This document shows positions 52,077 to 59,753 of a DNA stretch of 64,000 nt, one piece after another. A program made the position numbers and the translations under genes. The stretch is from Planctomycetota bacterium (GTDB lineage: Bacteria; Planctomycetota; SZUA-567; H5-PLA8): assembly GCA_027493525.1 (NCBI GenBank), contig JAOSKN010000001.1, positions 372,001-436,000 of the forward strand. Direction: 5' to 3'. Position 1 is the stretch's first letter, and each line of letters starts with the position of its first letter. The notes beneath the pieces were generated by a model that was given only the letters and a program-made list of their open reading frames with translations, did no database searches and was not told the DNA's origin.

Positions 52077-52307
52077 ATGATCTCGAAAGTTATCGGCATC
52101 GTCTGCCTGGTGGCCTCGGGCGTGCTCGGCTACATCGCATTCGATAAGTATAAGGAGCACAACCGCGGCGCGGACGCGGTGAACAAGTCGGTCCTGGGCG
52201 AGATGGGCTTGCAGGTGAAGAAGGAGATCCCCAGGGAGACGTGGTATTTCGGCGTGGGCGGCGGCGTGTGCCTGCTGGTGGGGTTGGGTGCGCTGATAAG
52301 GAAGTAG
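52077..52307 (+). CDS. Small two-helix membrane protein (DUF3185-like)
   Basis: 76 residues with a membrane helix at each end (ISKVIGIVCLVASGVLGYIAF and WYFGVGGGVCLLVGLGALIRK) joined by a charged loop. This resembles DUF3185 membrane proteins of unknown function. AGGGAACT lies just upstream of the ATG at 52077, four bases past the HepT stop. Its stop codon touches the left arm of a long palindromic element. Confidence 0.65.
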   Translation: MISKVIGIVCLVASGVLGYIAFDKYKEHNRGADAVNKSVLGEMGLQVKKEIPRETWYFGVGGGVCLLVGLGALIRK

Positions 52308-52538
52308 GCTGGTGGCACTGACTGAGGTTGGTTTGTGATCTGGTGCCACTGCGCTGCGGTACTCCGCAGCCAGTGCGAGACGCGCACCCCGGATTCAACT
52401 CGCACGTAGACCCGAATGAAGTAACTTGAGTGGGCCACGCGATCCGGACGGCGAAGCACTGGCTGCCTACAGCCTCAGCCAGTGGCACCAATTCCTGGAA
52501 GGCACAAGGCGAGGCGAAGGGTGACAGTGCCACCAGCC
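52307..52538. mobile_element. 232-bp MITE-like element with nested inverted repeats
   Basis: Outer arms GGCTGGTGGCACTG (52307-52320) and CAGTGCCACCAGCC (52525-52538) are perfect inverse complements. Inside lie a second pair, TGGTGCCACTG (about 52340) with CAGTGGCACCA (about 52480), and a third, GCAGCCAGTGC (about 52367) with GCACTGGCTGC (about 52462). No coding capacity. This nested design is typical of non-autonomous MITEs or BIME-like repeats. Confidence 0.7.
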
Positions 52539-52574
52539 CTAATCTCCTAACTTGAAGTCGTGGGCATCCTGAAC

Positions 52575-52913
52575 ATGCGATTTAGACTCATATCACTCTG
52601 GGTTTTTGTGATTAGTGCTTCAGTTTTCCTCTGGCTGAACACTCGAGAAGTCATAGCTGATCACCTTCTTACATTTAGTAGTGATTTTGATCCCGTTTCC
52701 TATGGTCGAGGATGGCCATTGCTCTATTGTCGGTATCTTAAAAATGCTCAAAATTCAGAGCCCGGATTCTATAATGGGTACTTGATTATTGACATTGTCA
52801 TTTGTCTATTTCTGGCGATTCTGACCTGCTTTGTGACTGAGATTATTTATCGTCGTACCGTGTGTGTCAAAAATGTTGGCGCAGCGCAAGCACTCGATGT
52901 CGAAGGAGGTTGA
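52575..52913 (+). CDS. Low-GC two-helix membrane protein
   Basis: 112 residues: an N-terminal helix (LISLWVFVISASVFLWLNTRE), a middle with DFDPVSYGRGWPLLYCRY, and a C-terminal helix (GYLIIDIVICLFLAILTCFVTEIIYRR). The GC content is far below the window average (near 42 % by eye) and codon use is AT-ending, so recent acquisition is likely. The LNTRE...YGxGWPL layout recalls small planctomycete membrane proteins with an NxRE and YGWP motif; function unknown. The ATG at 52575 fits the helix start. Confidence 0.6.
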   Translation: MRFRLISLWVFVISASVFLWLNTREVIADHLLTFSSDFDPVSYGRGWPLLYCRYLKNAQNSEPGFYNGYLIIDIVICLFLAILTCFVTEIIYRRTVCVKNVGAAQALDVEGG

Positions 52914-52945
52914 ACGCCGTATGTGTCAAAATTGTTCGTGAGGCG
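52856..52945. repeat. Diverged direct repeats, TGTGTCAAAAATGTT type
   Basis: GTGTGTCAAAAATGTTGGCG near 52861 recurs as TATGTGTCAAAATTGTTCG near 52920, with similar flanks 59 bases apart. The first copy overlaps the 3' end of the low-GC membrane gene. Confidence 0.45.
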
Positions 52946-52999
52946 TAACCAGTCGTCGGGGCAGGCGGTCGAACGAGATTGGCCCAAGACCCCCGCCCC

Positions 53000-53284
53000 A
53001 TGACCCCGCCGCCCATCGAGACGGTCTCGGTCGAACAGAAGGACGGGCGGTTCGTCGTGGTCGTCAGGCGCGGCGGGATCGAAGCCACGGGCGCGGACCA
53101 GGACGAGCAGACGGCGCTCTTCGCGGCGCGGATTGCCTTGGCCGGCGCGGAACTCAAAGCGGGCATCCGTCACGTGCGCCCGAGGCCGCCCGGCATGGTC
53201 GTCTACCCCCGAGTGCCCTACGGGTACGCTGGCGGAGACGGCATGGAAGCCGAGACCGGCCAAGGACGCGGACGAACCCCATGA
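53000..53284 (+). CDS. Small hypothetical protein
   Basis: 94 residues: MTPPPIETVSVEQKDGRF, VVVVRRGGIEATGADQDEQTALFAARIALAGAEL, then a Pro-rich tail. Third codon positions are GC-rich as in real genes here, and the N-terminal half has a beta-beta-alpha look. A second frame of 48 codons (53281-53427, MTPRQKRNVRLVAAVG...) overlaps it by ATGA but runs into a repeat element, so it may be a truncated partner. The pairing resembles small phage genes; this is a guess. No family recognised. Confidence 0.4.
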   Translation: MTPPPIETVSVEQKDGRFVVVVRRGGIEATGADQDEQTALFAARIALAGAELKAGIRHVRPRPPGMVVYPRVPYGYAGGDGMEAETGQGRGRTP

Positions 53285-53966
53285 CCCCGCGCCAGAAGCG
53301 TAACGTCCGACTCGTGGCCGCCGTGGGCGTCCGGCCCAGGGCCTCCCGCGAGCAGGCCAAGCCGCCCCGTGCCTCACCCGTAGCGCGGGCGTCCCGCCCT
53401 CCGCCACGTCCCCCAGGGACGCGATGAAAATAGCCCAGCCTTTCAAGGCTGGGACCGTGAGCGCCGCACCACGAACCCAGTCCCGCAGGGACGGCTGAAG
53501 CGCGCACACACTTCAGCCGTCCCTACGGGACTTGACCGTAGGCGAGGCCCTGACCTCCCAGCCCTGAAGGGCTGGGCTATTTTCACGGCGTCCCGCGCGG
53601 GACGTTCGCGGTACGGAAGATGGCCGCCGGGACGGCGGCGCTACGATAGCGGGCGCGCCAGCCCTCGGTCACGGATCTTCGTCCCGATATGCTCCCTCGG
53701 CGCGCCTCGATCCGGGCCAAAATACCGGGCGCATTGAGCCAGTTACTTCCATAGCGCGGTACTGAGGTCTGCAAGCCCGTTGGGCTTGAACGGCGAACGG
53801 CGATGGCACCCATCCTCTTCCTTCCGCCTCCGCGCGCCCCGTGGTTTTGCGACGCAACCCCTTGCGCACAACGTGCCTTCTCTAGCTCCTCCCTTCCGCT
53901 CCTCTCTTGCCTACGCCCACGCCCTCGCTATCATGTTTCGGCTACGCTTGAGCTTGGGTGGTGACG
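53285..53966. other. Repeat-rich spacer upstream of fabG
   Basis: This stretch holds the truncated 48-codon frame, a palindromic element (53417-53593, listed separately), copies of the GCGGGCGTCCCGCCC and GGCCGCCGGGACGGCGGCGCTACGA repeats (53383-53400, 53595-53650), and about 250 bases without recognised features before fabG. An AAGCCCGTTGGGCTT hairpin lies near 53775-53790. Confidence 0.6.
53417..53593. mobile_element. 177-bp MITE-like palindromic element
   Basis: The outer arms GGGACGCGATGAAAATAGCC and GGCTATTTTCACGGCGTCCC are near-perfect inverse complements, each extended by AGCCTTTCAAGGCT/AGCCCTGAAGGGCT hairpins. An inner pair, AGTCCCGCAGGGACGGCTGAAG (about 53478) and CTTCAGCCGTCCCTACGGGACT (53511-53532), can also pair. 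No open frame. The whole element could fold into one long hairpin in RNA. Confidence 0.7.
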
Positions 53967-54708
53967 ATGAATCTGGACGGTAAGGTGGCCCTCGTGACCG
54001 GTGGGGCGCGGGGGATAGGGAAGGCCATTGCCGCGCGGCTGCACCGAGCCGGCGCTCGGGTCGCGGTCCTGGGCCGTAACGTCGAGGCCGCGCAAGGCTT
54101 CGCGCGCGAACTGGACGCTTCGGGCGCCACGGCGCGGGCCTACGGCTGCGACGTCGCTCACGCCGAGCAGGTCGAGGCGGTCGTCGAAGAGGTGGTGAAG
54201 GACTTCGGGCAACTCGACGTCCTGGTCAACAATGCCGGCGTTACCGAAGACGGCCTGCTGATCCGCATGAAGGACGAGGCTTGGCGGAAGGTGCTCGACA
54301 CCAACCTGACCGGGGCCTTTTACGTCCTGCGCGCGGCGGGCAAGAAGATGCTCAAGGCTCGCGCCGGGAGCATCGTGAACATCGCCAGCGTGGTCGGGGG
54401 TGGTGGGCAATCCGGGGCAGGCCAACTACTGCGCGGCGAAGGCGGGGCTGCTGGGGTTGACCAAGTCGGCGGCGAAGGAATTCGGCGGGCGGGGCGTGCG
54501 CGTGAACGCGGTGGCGCCGGGCCTGATCGAGACGGACATGACGGCGGCGCTGAGCGCCGAACAGAAGGACGCGCTCGTGGGCAACCTTCCGCTGAAGCGG
54601 ATCGGTAAGCCCGAGGACGTGGCGGGCGCGGTGTGTTTCCTGGCCTCCGACGAGGCCGCGTACGTCACCGGACAGGTGCTGTGCGTGGACGGCGGCTTGG
54701 CCATGTAG
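53967..54708 (+). CDS. fabG: 3-oxoacyl-ACP reductase (frameshifted)
   Basis: SDR-fold Fab[98 protein letters not shown] (catalytic Tyr-Lys) and [14 protein letters not shown]. It reduces 3-ketoacyl-ACP with NADPH. The frame breaks in the G run 54396-54400; removing one G restores [15 protein letters not shown] and a normal 246 residues. As fabG is usually essential, an assembly error is likely. The start at 53967 is used; an in-frame GTG lies three codons upstream. It is followed by acpP and fabF. Confidence 0.92.
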
Positions 54709-54823
54709 TCTTCGTCGGCCCGCGCGGGCCGAGAAGCGTCAACCCGAAGGCCCCGGACCCGGCGCAATCGACGCGGGGCGGGCCGTGGCCGGACCGGCAT
54801 CCCGCGGAGGACGGACCAAGCAC

Positions 54824-55072
54824 ATGGCCAACGAAGAGATCAGGAAGAAGGTCTTCGACATCGTCTGCAAGCAGCTCGAAGTGGACGCGTCGAAGGTCTC
54901 GATGGAGACGAAGTTCGCCGAGGACCTGGGCGCGGACAGCCTGGACCAGGCCGAGCTGGTGATGGAGATCGAGGACGAGTTCGACATCAGCATCGCCGAG
55001 GACGCCGAGGGCAAGATCAAGACGGTGGGCGACCTGGCGACGTACATCGACGAGCAGTTGAAGACCAAGTAA
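54824..55072 (+). CDS. acpP: Acyl carrier protein
   Basis: 82 residues of acidic four-helix [57 protein letters not shown]. Ser39 in GADSLD receives the 4'-phosphopantetheine arm carrying growing acyl chains. It sits between fabG and fabF in the fatty-acid operon. The ATG at 54824 was preferred because family similarity begins there. Confidence 0.98.
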   Translation: MANEEIRKKVFDIVCKQLEVDASKVSMETKFAEDLGADSLDQAELVMEIEDEFDISIAEDAEGKIKTVGDLATYIDEQLKTK

Positions 55073-55147
55073 GGGCGGGAGCGCGGCGGCGGGGAGCGGC
55101 CCCGGCCGCGCGCGCCCGCGCGCGGATTCGCGGAGGACGGAGCGACG

Positions 55148-56398
55148 ATGGCGGGCAACCGGCGGCGCGTCGTGGTGACGGGGCTGGGCGCGGTCACGCC
55201 GCTGGGCGTGGGCGCGCGGGCGCTGTGGGCCGGGCTGCTCGCGGGCAAGAGCGGGGTCGGCGCGATCTCGCTCTACGACCACGGCAGGCATGCCGTGCAC
55301 ATCGCCGGCGAGGTTCCGAACTGGGACCCCGCGCGGCACATGGACAAGCGCGAAGCCAAGCACTACGACCGCTTCACGCAGTTCGCCGTCGCGGCGGCCG
55401 GCGAGGCGCTGAAGGACAGCAAGCTCGACCTGGCCAAGACGGACACCGCGCGAGTGGGCGTCGTCTGCGGGACGGGGATCGGCGGGATCACCACGATCGA
55501 AGAGCAGAAGGAGCGACTGATGGAGCGCGGCCCCGACCGCGTGACGCCCTTCCTGATCCCGATGCTGATGGGCAACGCGGCGAGCGCGCACATCTCGATC
55601 GCGCACAAGCTGCGCGGTCCGAACTTCTGCGTGGTGACGGCCTGCGCGGCCGGCGCGCAGTCGATCGGCTCGGCCCTGCTGGCGATCCGCAACGGCGAGG
55701 CCGACGCGATGCTGGCCGGCGGCAGCGAGGCGGCGATCACGCCGCTGGGCATGGCCGGCTTCGCCAACATGAAGGCGCTCAGCCGGCACAACGAGGAGCC
55801 GCAGAAGGCCAGCCGGCCCTTCGACAAGGAGCGCGACGGCTTCGTGATGGGCGAAGGCGCGGGCATCGTCGTGCTCGAGGAACTCGAGCACGCGCTCAAG
55901 CGCGACGCCAAGATCTACTGCGAGCTGGCCGGGTACGGGCAGAGCGCCGACGGGAACCACATCACCGCGCCCTGCGCCGACGGCGAAGGCGGGGTGCGCG
56001 CGATGGCCGCCGCGCTGGCCGACGCGGGGCTGAATGCCGACGACGTCGATTACGTCAACGCGCACGGCACCTCGACGCCGTACAACGACAAGATCGAGAC
56101 GGCGGCGATCAAGCAGGTCTTCGGCGCGCACGCGCGCAAGCTGGCGGTCAGCAGCACCAAGTCGATGACCGGCCACACGCTGGGCGCGGCGGGCGGCGTG
56201 GAAGCGGTCGTCGCGGTGCTCTCGGTCACCGAGGACAAGCTGCACGCGACGATCAACCTGGAACACCCCGACCCGGAGTGCGACCTGGATTACATCCCCG
56301 GCGGCGCGCGGGAGACGCGGGTGCGCGCGGCGATCTCGAACTCGCTGGGCTTCGGCGGGCATAATGCCACGCTGGTCTTCGCGAAGCTGAAGCTGTAG
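55148..56398 (+). CDS. fabF: 3-oxoacyl-ACP synthase II
   Basis: 416 residues of the condensing-enzyme fold: [22 protein letters not shown], active-site Cys in [24 protein letters not shown]-like [29 protein letters not shown] (His) and [20 protein letters not shown] (Lys-His). It elongates acyl-ACP with malonyl-ACP. It has all catalytic residues and normal length, and is the last gene of the fab operon, with 75 bases to acpP. Confidence 0.97.
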   Translation: MAGNRRRVVVTGLGAVTPLGVGARALWAGLLAGKSGVGAISLYDHGRHAVHIAGEVPNWDPARHMDKREAKHYDRFTQFAVAAAGEALKDSKLDLAKTDTARVGVVCGTGIGGITTIEEQKERLMERGPDRVTPFLIPMLMGNAASAHISIAHKLRGPNFCVVTACAAGAQSIGSALLAIRNGEADAMLAGGSEAAITPLGMAGFANMKALSRHNEEPQKASRPFDKERDGFVMGEGAGIVVLEELEHALKRDAKIYCELAGYGQSADGNHITAPCADGEGGVRAMAAALADAGLNADDVDYVNAHGTSTPYNDKIETAAIKQVFGAHARKLAVSSTKSMTGHTLGAAGGVEAVVAVLSVTEDKLHATINLEHPDPECDLDYIPGGARETRVRAAISNSLGFGGHNATLVFAKLKL

Positions 56399-56421
56399 AA
56401 TGCCGCGGCGAGGGCCGGTGC

Positions 56422-56679
56422 ATGAAAGCGCGAACCATCGAGACCGTCGTACCGGACGACCACCGCATCGCGGTGCCACGGGAGATCCCCGCGGGAACCC
56501 GGGTTTGGGTGTTCGTCGTGGAAAGCTTCGAACCCGGAGGCGCCCGAGCGACCTTCAGGGACAAAGCCAGAAAGGCCGGCCAAGGTCTCAGCCTGAATGA
56601 GTTCAAGCGGTTCCGCACCGAAATGTGGGGTCGTTTAAGCGACGCCGGGGAATCCACCGATGATCCTGGCGGTGGCTGA
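56422..56679 (+). CDS. Putative antitoxin (partner of PIN toxin)
   Basis: 85 residues: RTIETVVPDDHRIAVPREIPAGTRVWVFVVES resembles the short AbrB/DUF2281-like N-termini of antitoxins, followed by a hydrophilic toxin-binding tail (NEFKRFRTEMWGRLSDAGES). It overlaps the PIN-domain gene by 20 bases, the usual arrangement for VapBC-type pairs. The antitoxin family itself is not certain. It begins 24 bases after fabF, so the pair may be read from the fab operon. Confidence 0.65.
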   Translation: MKARTIETVVPDDHRIAVPREIPAGTRVWVFVVESFEPGGARATFRDKARKAGQGLSLNEFKRFRTEMWGRLSDAGESTDDPGGG

Positions 56680-57061
56680 CACTTGCAGCATCATCTGGTA
56701 TCTCACGGAGAGTTCGCGGCTCGGGGCGGGAGCCGATGCGTTCTTTCAGGCGATGGAAAAGGGCCAAGGGGTTCTCGCGCTCTCCGCCATCAGCGTCTGC
56801 GAAATCGTCTACCTTCAGGAGCGCTTCAAGATCCCGCAACAGACCGGCGACGCGCTCGCGGCCATGCTGAACGCCCCCAATCCCGGCTTGATGGCGCTTC
56901 CGGTCGATGTTCACTTGGCCCTGGAGTTGCCCAAGGTGCCTCGGGAAAAAGTCCCGGATTTACCGGACCGGATCATCGCGGTAACGGCGCTGCGACTGCG
57001 CGTACCTCTACTCTCTCCGGACGAGCGGCTGCAAGCCGCGGACGTGAACGCGATCTGGTAG
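56660..57061 (+). CDS. PIN-domain toxin (VapC-like)
   Basis: 133 residues with PIN-domain acidic residues: ILAVADTCSIIWYL (Asp7), ALSAISVCEIVYLQ (Glu), and PDLPDRIIAVTALRLRVPLLSPDERL (Asp). VapC-type toxins are Mg-dependent RNases that cut tRNA or rRNA. The upstream overlapping gene is the probable antitoxin. The pattern ALSAISxxEI and LPDRIIAVTA is close to VapC family members. Confidence 0.85.
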   Translation: MILAVADTCSIIWYLTESSRLGAGADAFFQAMEKGQGVLALSAISVCEIVYLQERFKIPQQTGDALAAMLNAPNPGLMALPVDVHLALELPKVPREKVPDLPDRIIAVTALRLRVPLLSPDERLQAADVNAIW

Positions 57062-57096
57062 GCACCTGAAGCCGAAGACGCGGGAAGGATGCGAGC

Positions 57097-57600
57097 ATGC
57101 GGGCGCGTCGAGCCGGATTGCGTGTTTTGCCCTTGGCGCTGCTCGTACTGGCGCCCGTCCTGCGCGCCGGGGAAGACGACCCGGTGGCGCAGGCCAAGGC
57201 GAAGTTCCTCGAGGTGGTCCGGAAACAGGTCGAGGCCGAGATGACCGCGCTGCCGCCGGAACAGGTCGAGCAGGCCGCGAAGGAACTGAACGCGAAGAAG
57301 GAAGAACTGCCGTCCAAGATGGCCGCGATGATGCTCGAACAGTACGACAAGCATTTCACGCCCTCCGAGGACGAAGCGAAGGCGATCCTGGCCGGCACCT
57401 TCGACGACGAGGGGAATGCGAAGAAGGTTCAGGCGAGCCTCAAGGTCTTTCACGCCCTGGACGTTCCGCTGCCGCGCATGCTGGCGGTGCAGATCGACGC
57501 CTTTAACGCCGGAAAGCTGAAAGGCCTGGAGTTAGAGTTCTTCGCTCGGCACTGCCTGGCGCTGTGCGAACGCGCGAAGCAGGCCCTGGAAAAGAAATAG
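57097..57600 (+). CDS. Secreted helical protein of unknown function
   Basis: 167 residues with a signal peptide (LRVLPLALLVLAPVLRAGED). The rest is charged amphipathic helix (FLEVVRKQVEAEMTALPPEQVEQAAKELNAKKEELPSKMAAMMLEQYDKHF) followed by a second helical region ending LEFFARHCLALCERAKQALEKK. No domain recognised. It lies between the VapBC-like pair and bioB, with 15 bases to bioB, so it may be co-transcribed with bioB; no functional link is evident. Confidence 0.7.
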   Translation: MRARRAGLRVLPLALLVLAPVLRAGEDDPVAQAKAKFLEVVRKQVEAEMTALPPEQVEQAAKELNAKKEELPSKMAAMMLEQYDKHFTPSEDEAKAILAGTFDDEGNAKKVQASLKVFHALDVPLPRMLAVQIDAFNAGKLKGLELEFFARHCLALCERAKQALEKK

Positions 57601-57615
57601 CCGGAGGCACGCCCG

Positions 57616-58617
57616 ATGTCCGAACTCGCCGCCGACCTGGGCCACAAGGTTCTCGAGGAACGCCACCCGCTCACGCGCGACGAGGCGCTCGCGCTGGCCG
57701 ACCCGGGTCTCGACGCCTACGACCTGATGTACTGGGCGCACAAGATCCGCAAGAAGTACAAAGGCGCCGAGGTCCACGCGTGCAGCATCGTGAGCGTCAA
57801 GACCGGCGCGTGCAGCGAGGATTGCAGCTTCTGCGCGCAGTCGTCGAAGTACAAGACCAACAGCCCGGTCCACGACTTCCTGGACAAGGAGCGGATCAAG
57901 GCCGCCGCCGCCGCCGCCAAGAAGCACGGCAGCTACGCGCTGGGGCTCGTCGCCGCCGGCTACGGGCCGACGGACGAGGACGTGGACACCTACGTCGAAT
58001 ACATGAAGGCCATGGACGAGGTCGGCGGGGTCGAGAAGCACATCAACGTCGGGATCATGAACGAGCGGCAGGTCGAGCGGCTCAAGGACGCGGGCATGGT
58101 CTGCTGCGGGCACAACCTCGAGACGAGCCGCCGGCACTTCCCCAAGATCTGCTCAACGCATACCTACGACCAGCGCGTCGAGACGCTGAAGGCGCTGCGC
58201 CGGCAGAACGTGAAGATCTGCTCGGGCGGGCTCTTCGGCATGGGCGAGACGTGGGAAGACCGCGTGGACCTGGCGCTGGACCTGCGCGAGCTGGGCGCGG
58301 CGAACATCCCGATGAACTTCCTGAACCGCATCGAAGGCACGCCGCTGGAGAATACAACGCCGATGGCGCCGCTGGAGATCCTGCGCACGGTGGCGCTGTA
58401 CCGCTACATCCTCTTCGACCGCGACCTGGGCGTCTACGGCGGGCGCGAAGTGAACCTGCGCGACTTGCAGAGCATGATCTTCTTCGCGGGCGCCAGCGCG
58501 GTGATGGTCGGGAACTACCTCACCACCGCCGGCCGCCCGGCCGAGGTGGACCGGCAGATGGTCCGCGACCTGGACCTCAAGTTCGCGCCGCCGCGGCAGC
58601 TCGAGCCGCTGGCGTGA
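57616..58617 (+). CDS. bioB: Biotin synthase
   Basis: 333 residues, radical-SAM: the 4Fe-4S cysteines C66, C70 and C73 in ACSEDCSFCAQSSKY, then MVCCGHNLETSRRHFPKICSTHTYDQRVETLKALRRQNVKICSGGLFGMGETWEDRV, VDLALDLRELGAANIPMNFLNRIEGTPL and the Arg in VYGGREVNLRDLQ. It inserts sulfur into dethiobiotin. No other bio genes are in the window. A three-unit heptamer array starts one base after its stop. Confidence 0.96.
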   Translation: MSELAADLGHKVLEERHPLTRDEALALADPGLDAYDLMYWAHKIRKKYKGAEVHACSIVSVKTGACSEDCSFCAQSSKYKTNSPVHDFLDKERIKAAAAAAKKHGSYALGLVAAGYGPTDEDVDTYVEYMKAMDEVGGVEKHINVGIMNERQVERLKDAGMVCCGHNLETSRRHFPKICSTHTYDQRVETLKALRRQNVKICSGGLFGMGETWEDRVDLALDLRELGAANIPMNFLNRIEGTPLENTTPMAPLEILRTVALYRYILFDRDLGVYGGREVNLRDLQSMIFFAGASAVMVGNYLTTAGRPAEVDRQMVRDLDLKFAPPRQLEPLA

Positions 58618-58961
58618 CGATTGTAGATTGACGATTGGGCGCGCGTCATGCGTAGCACCGGCGTCTTGCTGGCCTGGCCCTGCATCCCGTAATGCCTCGC
58701 CTTTCGTATCGTGGGCGTCTCGCCCGCCACAATGGCTCAACTACGCTTGGGGGCATTGTGCCGCTCGATGTTTTCGGCGTGCAAACCATTCCCAAATACC
58801 CTTCAGTAAAGCACTCCTGCTCACGTTGTAACAACCTACCTGGTTGTAGCCGACCTCCCCAGCCGCTAGTCTGGTGATGCGACGATTTAGCTGGAAGCCG
58901 CCGGCCGGGCGGAGCGGCTTGACGTTTGCTTCGCCACGTATGGCGTCAACGCCGCCGCCCC
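58618..58961. repeat. Repeat-bearing spacer after bioB
   Basis: Three heptamers (GATTGTA, GATTGAC, GATTGGG) at 58619-58639 directly follow the bioB stop. A CGTGGGCGTCTCGCCCGCCAC copy of the palindromic dispersed repeat lies near 58709-58730. The rest (58740-58960) becomes less GC-rich toward the next gene and shows no recognisable feature. Confidence 0.65.
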
Positions 58962-59753
58962 ATGAAAGGGCTAAAAGTGCTCAAGATCATTAGCTCTATA
59001 TTGATGCCTGCATTGTTTGTCCTCTTCCCTTGCTATTCAGAAGAGAAGCCACAGGCAGGTCAGTCCGACTTTGACCCTAAAAAGCATGAGTGGGCAAGGT
59101 TTCCTGTTGGCGCTTGGGTTACTTTAAAGGCGACGACGACTCAAAAGGATCGTGCGGACTTGGAAGAAATTCGAACTATGAAATTGGATGAGAAGACCAA
59201 TGCCTACTGCAAAATAGATGTGTACGAAGGCGAGATAGAATCTGTCAAGAAGGTCGAGTCTTATTACTTGGTGCTTAAGGCCCCCGAATGCGCTAGATTC
59301 GGGAGCCCGTCAAAGCCAAAGGACGGTGAGAATGATCAGCCGTTACGGCTGATCGGGGAGAAATCGATTCTAGCCATCGATAAAGAGGTGGATTGTAAGG
59401 TGTATGAGGTCGGATTGAGTAAGCCTTATGTCATGCGGCTGCACGTATCAAAAAATGATGGTACGCTCGTATTGAAGCAGATTGGAGAATTCGATCGAGA
59501 AGCTGAGCAATTCACTGAGATCGAACAGGAACACCTAAAGAATCGCGATTCCCAGCAGGAAATTGCAGGCCGCAAAATCTCTTGCCTGCACTATCAAGGC
59601 ACTTCCATTGAAGGACCGCGAGTGGAGCTTTACCGTAGCCAGGAGGTACCTGGTGGCATTGTACTTCGCGAAGCTACGATGATGCAGGATGGAGTACAAA
59701 TCCATCGGATACGCCAAGAGGTCATGGCGTGGGGTTTGCCGAAGGAGAAGTGA
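58962..59753 (+). CDS. Low-GC secreted protein of unknown function
   Basis: 263 residues with an N-terminal signal (IISSILMPALFVLFPCYSEE, perhaps a lipoprotein Cys). A soluble beta-rich domain follows (ARFPVGAWVTLKATTTQKDRADLEEIRTMKLDEKTNAYCKIDVYEGEIESVKKVESYYLVLKAPE), with threonine-rich edge strands. FPVGAWVTLKATT is reminiscent of planctomycete secreted proteins annotated only as hypothetical. GC is near 47 % by eye versus about 70 % on both sides, pointing to transfer. Its stop overlaps the kinase start (TGATG), so the two are translated together. Confidence 0.7.
   Translation: MKGLKVLKIISSILMPALFVLFPCYSEEKPQAGQSDFDPKKHEWARFPVGAWVTLKATTTQKDRADLEEIRTMKLDEKTNAYCKIDVYEGEIESVKKVESYYLVLKAPECARFGSPSKPKDGENDQPLRLIGEKSILAIDKEVDCKVYEVGLSKPYVMRLHVSKNDGTLVLKQIGEFDREAEQFTEIEQEHLKNRDSQQEIAGRKISCLHYQGTSIEGPRVELYRSQEVPGGIVLREATMMQDGVQIHRIRQEVMAWGLPKEK

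Noticed and set aside
54665..56479. 604-codon minus-strand frame opposite acpP and fabF
   Set aside because: It is a shadow frame; acpP and fabF on the plus strand have all catalytic motifs.
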